Assembly (NCBI RefSeq): GCF_027596085.1
Contig: NC_072469.1
Coordinates: 17,304,238-17,368,237, forward strand
Origin: Anoplopoma fimbria
Taxonomy: Eukaryota; Chordata; Actinopteri; Perciformes; Anoplopomatidae
Direction of reading: 5' to 3'
Length of the DNA stretch: 64,000 nucleotides
The notes beneath the pieces were generated by a model. It ran no database searches and was not told the DNA's origin. It saw nothing but the letters and a program-made list of their open reading frames with translations. Positions 25,340-37,415 of this stretch are shown in pieces; position 1 is the stretch's first letter; the number at the start of each line of letters is the position of its first letter. Position numbers and translations under genes: made by a program.

Positions 25340-27199
25340 ATGGATGCAGAGACTGAAAACTCCTCAAATGGCTTCTCACCAGAGATCAACTTGGAGAAGT
25401 TACACAAGATGGCTGCAGAGGTGATTCTTGTGGGAAAATTCCTCCTCAGACTCCTGAATGCTGCTCTGGTGTTTGTGACCAATTTACTGGCCAGGATTTT
25501 AGGAAGCAGCCTGCTCAGACGACATTTCCACCTGATGCTGTCTGCTTTGGTTCTGTTTGGTCCTCTGCTGAGTTTCTGGGTGTCAAAGTACAGCATCTTC
25601 GCCAACAGCAACAACTACCTGTACAGGTACTGCATGGTTGTGTTTCTACTCCTAAATGGACATTTCATGTTTATAACTAGTTGCCACTGTTAGAAATGAA
25701 TATTGAATAAAGTGGCTGCATGATTTTCAGCTGCACCTGCATTCTCCTTTAAAACCTGGCACATTGAAGAAGATAGTGACACCAAATATAGTGAAGTAGG
25801 TATATTCATTCATATGGATTATATGCTAAATGACATTACATAAATCAAGTCATTGCCTACTTTGGAAGAGTCTATAAACTGTCAATCATTACTTTTTTAG
25901 GAATAGAGGAAGAATAATTTATTTTATTAATCCCAGGGATATTCTTTTTTTTCCCCTCACAAAAAATAAATGTAAACAAAAAATATAAATAAAAATGTAA
26001 ACAATCAGTATCAATAATGCATTAATGCTACAGATACTAGCAGCACAAGTGAAGGTGCATTTTAATTTACACGCTCACTTGCGGCCACTGTTCAGTTAGT
26101 TATTTCAATGGTATGTTTATTGGTGTTTATCAAACCGCACATTTTAAAGTAAGTTGTAAGTAAATACAACTTTATACATGAACTAAATGCCCATGAGGCT
26201 TTTTTGTGAAGGTTATTCAGTGCACTTGGTCTGATATAACTCATGATGTGTGAAGCCATTAGCTAATCCATCATTCATCCTTTGGCAGAACAAGTTTGAG
26301 TGGATTCATAAAGATGAACGTACAAACTTGTCTTTACCTTCAACTGTAACAAATCCATTGCTGTGCTGTTTATATGTTGAACTATGTGAACTGTCTACCT
26401 TGTAAAGTTCTAGTGGATTCGACTGGCTGGGGCAAAATTATTATTATTATTATTGCATTATTGTAATGTCTTATTACAATTTATACAGTGACGTATCATG
26501 CAACACTGATGTCTGCCCTCTTGCAGGAAGTTCTTGAAGTCCACTTGGGGTTGGACCTGCGTCTTCACAGGTTCCTTCATCGTTCTCCTCTCCATCTCAG
26601 CCCGTCACTCCCCTTCTCTCCTCCTCCGTCACCTCTCTCGGATGGGAGTTGTCGGGTTTCTCTGGTGGGGCTGTCGCCGTCTCCTGACCTTGCTGGAGGA
26701 TGCAGCAGGAATCTGTTATGAACCCATGACCCCCGGCCAGGATATTCAAGGCTCCGCCTCCTCCATCCAGCCCCTACTGCTCCTGCATGAAGGCCAGTCC
26801 AAAGCCTCCTGCCTCAGATTCAACATGGTGTGGAGAGGTTACGAAGTATCCCAGGACGTCCTCATTGTCTGCTTGTGTTGCCTGCTGCTTGTGGAGGAAA
26901 TATCCGTCTTTAGTCTTCACCTGGCTCAAACAAAGGCTCTGCAGAGGTCTCCTGGGGCCCCTTTACGGTTCATCTTCCTCCTGTGTGTATTTCTGCTCAC
27001 TGTTTGGATGTTCCTGCTGATTTGTTTGCTTGCACACTTCCCCAAGTTCCCCTCCCAGCATCTGGGAGGAGCTCTGGGCTACCTGGTATGGAGAGGACTC
27101 TATCAAGGGTGGTACAGACTCAAACCGAGCTGGGCCTGTCCTGGTTTGCCGGGAGAGGAACTGTTTACCACCAAGGACATCCACAAACAGCCTCAGTAG
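25340..27199 (+). CDS. fitm1l: FITM1-like fat-storage-inducing transmembrane protein
   Basis: Member of the FIT family of ER membrane proteins that promote lipid-droplet formation. Two exons, 25340-25626 and 26527-27199, joined in phase (TACAG|GTAC donor, TTGCAG acceptor), encode 319 residues against 292 in human FITM1. The protein has several hydrophobic segments: around LMLSALVLFGPLLSF, STWGWTCVFTGSFIVLL, VVGFLWWGC, VLIVCLCCLLLVEE, and IFLLCVFLLTVWMFLLIC. Family landmarks are RRLL..LLEDAAGICYEP and VWRGYEVS. Located between dcaf11 and psme1, as FITM1 is in human. Odd: the two catalytic histidines of the FIT family appear replaced (SQDVL where SGHSF is expected, HFPKF where YFH is expected). 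It could be a fish-specific FITM1-like paralogue rather than the strict orthologue. Confidence 0.88.
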
Positions 27200-27587
27200 T
27201 ATGAAACTCTTAGTAGATAATGTTTTGGTGATGCAAGTTTTTGGGATAACTTGAGCTCAGCCTCAAGTTATGGAGTGTAAGAAGGCTTTAGATTAGGGGA
27301 AGTGAATATATATCACCTCTAAAAATACCTTGACAACATACTTGCCTCTGGCGTCATAAAAATAAGAATATAATGAATACATTCATTGTAGGCAAATATT
27401 GGTCTAAAACCAGATTTTAAATTCCCATTGTGACAAAAAAACAACAACAGAGAGTTATCCGAGTGACCTTGCTTTATTGTGTAATTTGATACCAAAATGA
27501 ATGAACGCATGTCAGAACAGGTGTTTAGTTACTTTAGCGTCATATTATAGTAGTTGTATCTTGTAAGCCGGTGAGCCTGCTCTAGTC
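27200..27587. terminator. Convergent 3' ends of fitm1-like and psme1
   Basis: The stop codons of the two genes face each other 388 bp apart. On the minus strand an AATAAA (plus-strand TTTATT at 27473-27478) lies 110 bp past the psme1 stop. No clear AATAAA is visible for fitm1-like. Confidence 0.5.
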
Positions 27588-27669
27588 TCAATAGATGAGA
27601 GCTTTGCCGGATCCTCTGGGCTTCTTGATCTTGTCATAGTTCTTGGTAATGACGTCAAACAGCACAGCC

Positions 27670-27705
<36 letters not shown>

Positions 27706-30700
27706 CAGAAAGACATCAGTGGATATGTAGTGCGAGAAAGATTTAAGGAGGATCGACAGCATGTGAGAGACATAAAGGTCAGAGGCAGTGATAAGAGACA
27801 AAGAGAATCCCAGATCCAGAGCCGTTATTGTGTGTAACAGCTCCTTTCATCATCACCTGTAGTGCTTTATTCATTAACAGCATCAAACACAGGAGGACAA
27901 TAGACAGAGTAAGAAGACAACAGTGATTAATGGATAGGAGATGGAACGCTAATCAATTTAACACAAGCACAGCAATTACTTTAATTACCCTCCTATTAAG
28001 AAGGAATGGATTCCATTTAGGCACCGTCCCTGCTGCTGGGACACGACTGGAATATTTTATAGATGTGTGGATAGTTGTATTCAAAGTAGGGTGCATGATT
28101 GCAACAGATGGTAAATTAATTTTGATGCATGTGATTTACAATATCCAGGTGACATGTCACCGGGCTGCAAACATTTCAATTTAAATCTGTTGTGTGTTTA
28201 CAGTTTTTATACAATCTGATTTTTAACCATTTTCAGATTCTTCTACACAATCTCATGTGAAATACAATGGTTTTAAAAATGTGTCTTATGTGTCTTACAT
28301 ATGTGCAGCAGATGTCCAAGATCACAAGGCGGAGTTCACAGTACTGATACTGGTCCAGCTCGTGAACCAGCTGTCGGTAGTCTCCCTGCAGAAGGAAGCA
28401 CACAGCACAGTTTATATGCAGAAGCATACCGTACATCGAGCATGTTCCTATTTATCCGGGACAGAACACTGTCATAATAACTCATTACTTTACACACAAA
28501 TACAGCAGACGGTGTGCAGGTGGCACAAAATGAACACTCATCACTGAGTACACGGAAACACACATACATGTGTTACAATGAACCAGTCTGACAACATACA
28601 CAACATAAAATTCTTACCACGTGGGATTGTCTGGAGGCTTTGGCCACAGCATCACCTCTCTCATTGTAATATCTAACAAACAGAGGGAAGAAAACTTACT
28701 CATAATTCCTTTATTACAATCATCAACAAGATATATTCCTGTCTAATCATCTTTAATATCAGTGAGTGTCCCATTATGATTAAATCCAGATTGTGACTAT
28801 AACTGAACAGCAGACACTGTGAATGCTAATTGCTAAACTACTGTTGAGCTAAATGCTTAAATGCAAAATATAAAAAATATAAAATGTAATGAAGTCAGTA
28901 AGCTTGCTCAGTAATGTCTGTTACACTGTAATATTTACCTTTAGTTTGCTAACATGAACTAATATTAGCCACCATAAGCTAGCAGGTGTACTGAATTGAG
29001 CTACAGTGTGCTTTCTTGGTTATTAATTCAATTTTTAATTTGTGAGTGGAATATTGTTTTATTTATTAACATAAAAGTAACAGTTTTGCTTTAAAATGAA
29101 AGGGTTCTTTCATATCACACTGATGCATAAACTCAATACACAGATTTCCCTGAAAGAAGATGTAATGGTCAAAATTTCGAAAGGCCTTGTAGCCCTTATA
29201 AAAAGGTGTCTTCAGATATTGTGACTACTTGTGTCTATGTTCAGAACAGTCCATGATTGGCTAACAGCTGTCTGACACTTGTGTTTTGTTTCACCTATTT
29301 GGGTTGATCTCAGCAAATTACTAACATGACAAATGCAAGCTGAACAGACAACCAGCCAACTGACAACAGCTGTGTCGTGTGGACGCGTTGATGTAAAAAA
29401 TAAAGCATTATGTTAGTGTGACTGCATATTTTGTTTATATTTCTAATAAAACAAATCTATCACAAGCTAGCAGCGTAGGTGTGGGCGCTCTTACTTTGCA
29501 ATCTGAGTTTGGAACCCCTCGATCTTGGTGCGTGTGTTGGTCAGCAGCTCAAACACTTTCTCCTGTTGGACAAACAAACATGATTAACCTAACTGGATAC
29601 ACTTCACACGAAACATGAACCAAAACATTTTAGAAGAGAATCATTCTGCTGCTTCACCAAACCATCATCAGCTACCAACCTGGACAGCCACTCCAAAGTT
29701 GTTACCGTCTTCAATTTTAGGGATTTGGAGCTGCACCCACATTGACACCTGCCAAGGAAATTTGAAATTATTAATATCTAGTGTGCTATGTGAGTTTGTC
29801 CTAATTTTCACAGTTAGTCCTGTTATTAAAGCTACAATACACACACACTCAAGAACATAAAGCTAGTGACCACACTTAGATGGATTTATTGGTATAAAAG
29901 GAAGAGACTGACTGACCATGTTGAGCTTCTCCTTCAGTGTCTGGATCTGAGGCTTCACCTTCTGCAGGAGACTCTCTACTCGCTCGTTGGTGCAGATGGG
30001 GCCACAAGGAGGCCCTGGTGGACCAAAGAAATTAATTTAAAAAAATTCAGCAAACATTTCTTCAATCAGTCACAATATCAAAACATTCATGTCAGTAGCA
30101 AACCTTCACCTCATAACAAATATGTTCATGAACAGCACACTTCAAACAAAGAGGAATAAAAACAGTGATATTCTTGTTTAATAGTGACTGCATTATGTCT
30201 ATTCATCATTTCTACCTGAATCTTCATCCTCTTTATCGCTGTCCTTGTCTTTTTTCCCCTCCTTCCCCTCCTTCTCCTCCTTCTGCAACGTAAGAACAGA
30301 AGGCAGCAGGTCAGAGAGTTTTCGCTGCCTATTAATCTCTTAAGACAGCTCTCCCACATGCTTTTTTTTTCTGTGGCTAAATGAAGATGTCAAAAGCTGG
30401 ATCTTTTTCTTTGTATAAGAAATGGTAACCTAGTTCCAGCAGTCCCACAACGCTTATGAACACAGCCTCAGGTTTGTTCCCCTGAGCTGCTGTATGATCC
30501 CAAACACACCTTCAACCCCCTTTTTCCTTGACATAGAGCTACTGACATTGGCAGCTTTGCACTTTTTCCTCCTCTAAATCAGTGTGTGCAATATGAGACA
30601 ATGCTAAAATATAGGGGGCATCAGTATAAATTAGGAATGCTGTAAAAGGTGAAAACAATTCTTATGCTTTAGTGACTCTTTGCTTTCATATTCGAGTCAA

Positions 30701-32132
30701 CGATCGTTTTGTGCTGCACAGAGCACCTGCAGGATACTTCTATCCCGTTAATGGGAATTATTTTCAGTATTAGTCGAATAAAAAAATCTGAATATGATTT
30801 AAACCCAAATAAAACGCATAATTCAGGTTAAATTTAGATTATTACCTTTTTACTCACCCAACATAAAAGGACCACTCACTGCCAATTTGCAAAGCAGTCC
30901 TTGGAAATCAAACAGTGGTTGGTAGCCGTGGTAACAGATGACTAAGTGTTGTGCCTTGATATTATATCAAGCGCTTAATATAAATCCTTGACTGAGGATC
31001 CCATTTGAGAGGCTTTATGCAGCGCTCCTGAAGAAATTCAATGGTTAAGAAAATAAAATACTTACCTGAGACTCCTCATTGTGAAGCCAATGACATTTAT
31101 ATAATATGGCACTGGTATTTACTTTCCATTCAACATCTTAAAGCCTCTGAAATGTTCAAAATTTAGTGTTTGCCTCTTAACAAATTGCAGATAATTGCAA
31201 ATTCAACCTAGTGACAATTATTGTACTCAAATAGAGATTTCTTAACACTCAGATGCTTAAATGTATTTGGACTGCTTCCCACAAGCATGCTCCCTCAGTT
31301 AAAGTTGAATATATATTCTTTTTCAGACAATAAAGCCTCAGTAATACTGAGCGTGGCACACACCTCCTCTTTCTTCTTGCGTTTGGCCTCCTCTTTAGCT
31401 GGGTCAGGTATCGGGATGTCCAGCGGAGCCTTCAGGGATGCCAGGTTATCACAGCTGAAAGATGTCTGGCAGAAAATAACATAAATGTCCTGTTTGCTTT
31501 TGTCCACTTTTCAGAGACTGACATACTCTGAAACAATCAATTATGGGGATTTGGTCTCAACAAACATCATTGTAAAAAAACTTGTATTGTGCATCGATAC
31601 CTTCAACAGCATCTGCAGCTCTTCCATCTTCAGAGGGAATAATTTGAACACCAAGTCCTCCGCCTGTTGTGTTAAAAAAACAAAAACATTATGTAACACT
31701 GTTCATATCAATGTGACGAAGATACATTCATTGGACAGTTGGGAGAGGTTTGTGAATATTGGATTAATCACCTCTTTGGTGAGTTTTTGGTTGAAATCAT
31801 CCACCTGCAATGAAGAGATCACATGATTCAGTTCTGATCACTTTGCTCTTTGTTTTTTATCAGTGTATCTATATGAAGGATATTTAGTGAAAGAGCTGCT
31901 CACACGTCTCAACAGGCCGTTGAACACCTGACAGCTCACCTCACCTGCTGTCTGTCTAGTCATCAGAATAAACACTGATCTGACCTGTCTCACCTGTCAG
32001 CGTCACCCAAGAGTGTGACCCAAGTGTTTTCAAAATGTCGGTAACAAACATATAGCACTTGATTAATAATGCTCGCAGAAAACTCGAGCTCACCTGTTTC
32101 TTCGAGTCGAAACGAATATCCAGAGACGCCAT
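27588..32132 (-). CDS. psme1: Proteasome activator complex subunit 1 (PA28alpha / 11S REG alpha)
   Basis: Subunit of the PA28 heptamer that caps the 20S proteasome and favours production of MHC class I peptides. Eleven minus-strand exons: 32132-32094, 31804-31772, 31663-31601, 31465-31364, 30282-30216, 30014-29917, 29748-29680, 29562-29495, 28672-28618, 28385-28299 and 27668-27588, giving 253 residues (human 249), all in phase. It starts MASLDIRFDSKKQ. LKAPLDIPIPDP marks the first helix end. The KEKE region (EEKEGKEGKKDKDSDKED) fills the exon at 30282-30216. The activation loop IEDGNNFGVAVQ is intact. The C-terminus KKPRGSGKALIY ends in the tyrosine expected for docking into the 20S alpha ring. 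KKPRG plus the KEKE insert favours PSME1 over PSME2 or PSME3. A (GA)n tract (27671-27702) lies by the last acceptor. Confidence 0.97.
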
Positions 32133-32290
32133 ATCGCCTCTGTTGACAACAAATGTAGTTGATTAAGTTAGCTGGAGCGTTTACACTTCAACAACGCCGC
32201 GATAAAGAGAATAACAAGCTGGTATTTGTGTGTAATTCGATGCCGTGCACGACACTGCACAATACTCACAGTTAGTCAGCATAAAAAAAC

Positions 32291-32302
32291 GAAAATGAAA
32301 GT
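32291..32302. promoter_or_regulatory. Interferon-stimulated response element-like site upstream of psme1
   Basis: GAAAATGAAAGT matches the GAAANNGAAA core of IRF-binding elements. It lies about 160 bp upstream of the psme1 start codon. PSME1 is interferon-inducible in mammals, so position and function agree; binding is inferred. Confidence 0.5.
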
Positions 32303-32341
32303 AGGTTTGGACAGTTCCGTACTTTACTCACTTGATCCTGT

Positions 32342-32361
32342 TGCATTCTGGGACTTTTAGT
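32342..32361. promoter_or_regulatory. ZNF143/THAP11-type motif upstream of psme1
   Basis: TGCATTCTGGGACTTTTAGT closely resembles the reverse complement of the ACTACAATTCCCAGAATGC promoter element bound by ZNF143/THAP11. It lies about 210 bp upstream of the psme1 ATG, a typical proximal position. Confidence 0.5.
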
Positions 32362-34661
32362 TTCAAGGAAGCTTTGGCATTTCCCGTAAGAAATGGGAGC
32401 GGGGATGAAAAAGTATAATTATGGGTGTCTCTTTTTTTTTTATTATTAATAATAACACGTAAGAGTTCATATATATAAAGCAGTAAAATAAATACATTTC
32501 ACTGCAGTAACGTATTTGGAAAAATGTATAATGAAATGAAATAGACAAATACAACTGAAAACAAGGACAGCAGGTAGAATAAGGGAGGCAAAAACAGGTT
32601 ACTACTATGTACACGTATAAATATATATATACAAAATATGTATACGAACATAAAACACAATGACAATGAAATGGAGGTTATAGTGCAAAATGGATCTACT
32701 GAATATATCAACCCATCCTAAGGAGCAGTTTTGCTTGAGTAGTGTGCACAAATACAGTTTCTATTATCTTATTAAACCCTCTTCTACAAGTGATCACATA
32801 CTGTATATTGCAATGGTTCTCATTACCATTTCATAACGTTTCTTTTTTCTGTTCTCAGTGTGTCCACTAGGTGATGCTACTGTTCTAAATTGAGTAAATA
32901 ATAGTTCTCTGTGGCATTAACAGCATCAGAGTAAACCTGTGAGGTCATGTCAAAAATCTAAATCCTTTGCTTATTTAAAAGGGTATATGACCCATAAGCC
33001 TCAACGACACAAAGATTCTTCTGTAAAATATACATATTGAAAAGTATTCAACTGTAAATTGCTATGTAGCTTTTCTGAGTTAAAGTATTAAATATTGATG
33101 TAAAGACACATATCCATGGTCTTTGCAATGAAACAATCCCAATAGCAGGAGAGCACCACTTTATCACAGTACGGATCAGCGTAAACCTGAGGCCAAAATG
33201 TGTATGCTATTGCGACCAGTATTTCAGGAATCAGCTGTTGTACATCTGCTCTTTCATCAGGAGCGGTGTGGACAGAGCTGGGGGTCGACCCAGTCAGGTT
33301 AAAGCCTGAAACAAATACAGGATCCTGAGTGGGCAGAAAAGAAGGCCGAGCCTCCCATTGTGACCACAAACAGTGCCAAAGTCATCCGCACCACTACATG
33401 CCACCATTATGCCAACATACTCTGTGTTGTACCGGATTCAGACTATGTACTCTGTACTGTGTAGTACCACACAGTGAAACACAAATAATACATCACTCAT
33501 CAGGCAATGGAGAAGTTGGATCCAAAGGGCGAAGGTTGCAATTGTTTACGGTTCCAGCACCATTAGTTATTGATTCTTTGATTTGATTGAGTGAGTGATT
33601 AAAACTCAGTGCAGCGTGTTATTCTGTACAGGGAGGCTGTTGAGAAATATTGAGGACAAAGGTCGTCTATATGAACAAAAGTGGGCAGAGAGAGATGGGA
33701 GGAGGTAGAAACGGGGGGAGAACTTTAAGATCTGTGACCTTGTCAGGAAATAATCTTTTGTACAGCGGGACTTCAACAGCCCCCTCCACAGATACAATAT
33801 GACCATATAAACGTTGCGACTCAATTGTGTTGAAATGTAAACTATCTCAACATACAGTTTATCACTCAACGGCATATTACACTTCTTTTATATTACTATA
33901 TATCATATTTGAATATTTTTCGTTCAGCATGGGCCGAAATCTGTTGTAAGTTGCTTGTTACGCAAAACAGGCCGCTAAATGAATGTACTATATAATGTTA
34001 AGTTTCTGTGCTGCAATTTCATCTTTCAGACACACAGGAAGAAAACTTAATTAATATTCCTGAGTAAGATCCAAATGGTTGTAGCAAGACACAGCTTGTT
34101 AAAAAAAACAGCTTGCATTGCACAACACTGATTAAGAATTGCAAATAAACCTTATATGACCTTTGGAAATAGCTGATGGGGAAATGTTTAAATTTTGCTG
34201 TGAAAAACAAAAATTCAAGGACACATGGTCACGGTCAGCATTTTATCATATATAGTAGTCTTAAGACTCTACTTTATGCCCTGGTAAAATCTGTTTCTCA
34301 TTGCAAATCAGTCAAAAAAGAGAAATCAAAATCATTGTCTGCCTTTCTTTTAATGTGTGTCATTTTGATTGTTCTAGACTGTTTAATTGTGGCGGTTGGC
34401 CTCTAAAATCAGGGTGAACCATCTTCATAGGATGAGACTTAACCTCAAATAGCAACAGAAGTGTTGCTATTTCTCACGGTGACTTTTGACAAACAGATAC
34501 GATTTCTAAAGGCCGAAGTCCCAGCTGTGTGGCTAAATGATTAAAGCATGTCACAGCTTCTTGTAGTTTTTGCCAGTTGCTGCATTGTTGAATGTTCCCT
34601 TTTCAAAACCATGGACTGCAGTTGTGGCTGTATAGCATGTAGGCATTCATTCATTGTGAAT

Positions 34662-34664
<3 letters not shown>

Positions 34665-34727
<63 letters not shown>

Positions 34728-34800
34728 GTGTGTGTGTGTGTGTATGTGTTCTCCATGTGCGTGTGTGTGTGTTCTCCATGTGCGTGTTCTCCATGTGCTT
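34665..34800. repeat. (GT)n microsatellite with CTCCATGTGC minisatellite end
   Basis: A GT run to about 34743 followed by GTGTTCTCCATGTGC-type units repeated three times. Confidence 0.9.
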
Positions 34801-36029
34801 TGGGCCCTCTGTGGTTGGCTGCTGACTCTGCAGGCCCTAACAGAGACCATGAGACACGAGGGCTTAAGTTTCCCTCTTTATCTCATATCTACAGTATATT
34901 CCCATGTCCAGCCCCCACCCCTTCACTCCCCTCTTGCCTACAGCTCGTACAGTACACCCCTCCCCCAGTGCACAGAGAGACACATTAACAGGAAACACAC
35001 CATTTAAAAAATCTAGACGACCTGAACTGTTAATATAAAGAGGAATCCTCCAGCTGGCTCATGTCTAGAGGTCAGAGCTGTTTCACTCAGACAGCAGGCT
35101 TATCAGTGTTGTAAAAGTGATGATTACAATATTTTCCTAGATTGACTAAACTCTCAGTGGGCTTCTTTACAGGCTCTAGTGGCAGCAAAAGAGATCTGCT
35201 TGAAATCTGAGCTCCAGTCCTGAAACATTATGTAACACAATGTCCTAAATCGCAAAGTGTGTGTTTCATTTTGGTTTGAAGGAAGGGAAGATTTTCAGCT
35301 AAGTTTTGATTCTTTAAAAATGTACTTTTTTAAATTAGAGCTGAAACGAGTAGTTGAGTTATCATTTGACAGAAAATCAAGTGTTTTGTAGTACAGTATT
35401 TTATAATCACTTCTTCGATGCTTCCAGCTTTTCAAATGGGAGGTTTTGCAGCTTTTTTTTTTTTTTAAATCTTCTCTGATAAAGGAAAGTGTGCATCTTC
35501 AGGGTTCAAGCCATCAAGTAAACAAGCAACTGGAGCTCTGGGATATTGTGAGGGACATTCTTCAGTAATCGATGAATCATTAATCTGTCAATCAAAAAAC
35601 TAATCAGCAGATTAATAGGTAATGGAGATATAAATAGGCCCAACATAAAAATGGCTTGGGACAACTTAAAATATACACTGAAAATCTGAATACCTTATTG
35701 ATCCCCGGGGAGAAATTTGTACATTACCAGAACATGATCATGGTCAAAATTGTATATTATAAGCAAGTTAAGATGCTATATCAATCCACCAAAAAATATA
35801 CAAAGTGTGTGTGGAAAAAGACAGAAAGTGGGAGTTTTGTCACAAACAAAATCTTGTTCAGGGGTCACCAAAACCCGAGGCCTGGCCCTGAATGGACTGC
35901 AGGGTTAGACCATACAAAACTACAAAATACAAAACCAGAACATTAACTTGTAACTTGTACAAGGCAGTGTTAAGGTAGATTGCCCCAAACAACTAAAACC
36001 TGTATTAAACTCGTCTATCTCGTTACAGT

Positions 36030-36589
36030 CAGTATCCATGGAGATGGGTCGTGTGCGATCTGTTTCTCCTATTTCCGGGTTTGTGCCCCTGCGCTAGTTT
36101 TTCGGCGGTTGTTGTTTGTGCGGGGCTCTCTTGTGTCTGTCGGGAGGGGCAACCGGCCGATAGGTCCGTATAGTTCGGAGGAGGGGAAACACAACAATAT
36201 GGACACAACCTCCGAAGAAGAAGAAGTAAACTACATCTGTGCTGTGGACGCGGACGCGCCTCCTCGGCGTTGATAGGAGGAGATCTCTGCGGCGCCCTCT
36301 TCACGTTTGAAAGCAGTGAGGCGTTCGCGGACACTCCGGGAAAAGTTATCTGTACACAGTGTGTGCGTGTACCAGGACGGCTGCTAGTTCACTGGTTACA
36401 CCAAGGGCTATCCGTGTGGATGTCCACGTTGAACAAAGTGCAAGGTCCCCTCAGAGCTCAGATACGAGCTGCGACCAGCTCCAGACAGCACCGCTCCTCT
36501 CTCCGCCTCTGCAGAGCACTCAGATGTGCCTTTGCTTTTTTGCACTTTCATTTTTTATAAGCTAGTTTTTTTTTATTATTAGAGCGAAC
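36030..36589 (+). promoter_or_regulatory. CpG-rich segment upstream of pck2 (putative promoter/5' UTR)
   Basis: Many CpG dinucleotides between 36030 and 36500, then a T-rich stretch leading to the pck2 ATG at 36590. It contains a short open frame beginning MDTTSEEEE at 36199 that could act as an upstream ORF if transcribed. Confidence 0.4.
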
Positions 36590-37342
36590 ATGTCGTGCCT
36601 GTTGCTGGGAGTATTACGAAGGTGAGTAACTGGGACTTTGTCTTTTTTGGGGGGATTTAAAATTAGTTTTAGCTTCGTGAGCAATATGTGTCATTGTACT
36701 TAAGCTCGTGTTAAGAGAGTATCATTGGGCTGGGTGTTTCAGAATAGTTCAGAGTGCACAAAATGGCTATATTATATTAAAAAACAACTAAATATGCAGT
36801 TAAAATGCACTTTTTTTTCAGGCTTACAACTGAAATCGCCTCCATTTGGACCATTTAACACAACAGTGAATAATAATACTTGATTTATAGATACTTTTCC
36901 AATGAGATGACACCTTGGGCTTTAAGGATTATCTTATCTCTTATCTCTTATTCCAGGATTCTTAAATCTTCATTCGCTTTCCTGTCTCCTGCCGGAAACT
37001 TGTCCGACCTGATCTCGGTGCCCAGCCTAAAGGCGGATGTCATTGAGCAAGGAGTTGTAGCTTTAACATAACGCCACTCCACTCTTAGATCTGATTTAGA
37101 AAAAAAAAAAAAAAAAAAAAAAAAAGGCTGTCTTTCTGCATTCCCTCTCTTCACCACTTTCCCCCTCCAGGCTTGTTGATGACACCCCATCACACAGGGA
37201 CTCTGGAGTCAATGTGAGCACCCAGTGGTCTGTTATTTTGTCATTAAGGATGCACGTGAGCGAGACACTGACCCCTCTTAGGGCATGTGAATAGTTAAAG
37301 TCTTCTGTCCTCTGTTTGCCTGAATGTCCTGGAGTATGTTCC

Positions 37343-37415
<73 letters not shown>

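Larger units (their letters stand above)
32362..36589. other. psme1-pck2 intergenic region
   Basis: Mostly AT-rich sequence without a recognisable gene. It contains a GT microsatellite with GTGTTCTCCATGTGC repeats (34665-34800), a retroelement-tail remnant at 35690-35722, and a CpG-rich segment at 36030-36500. The open frame at 33088-33369 (minus) has no recognisable domain and was not called. Confidence 0.5.

Noticed and set aside
26963..27184. Minus-strand and alternate-frame open frames over fitm1 exon 2
   Set aside because: Shadows of the real fitm1-like coding exon.
33088..33369. 93-residue minus-strand open frame
   Set aside because: No recognisable family, no splice or promoter evidence; length expected by chance.
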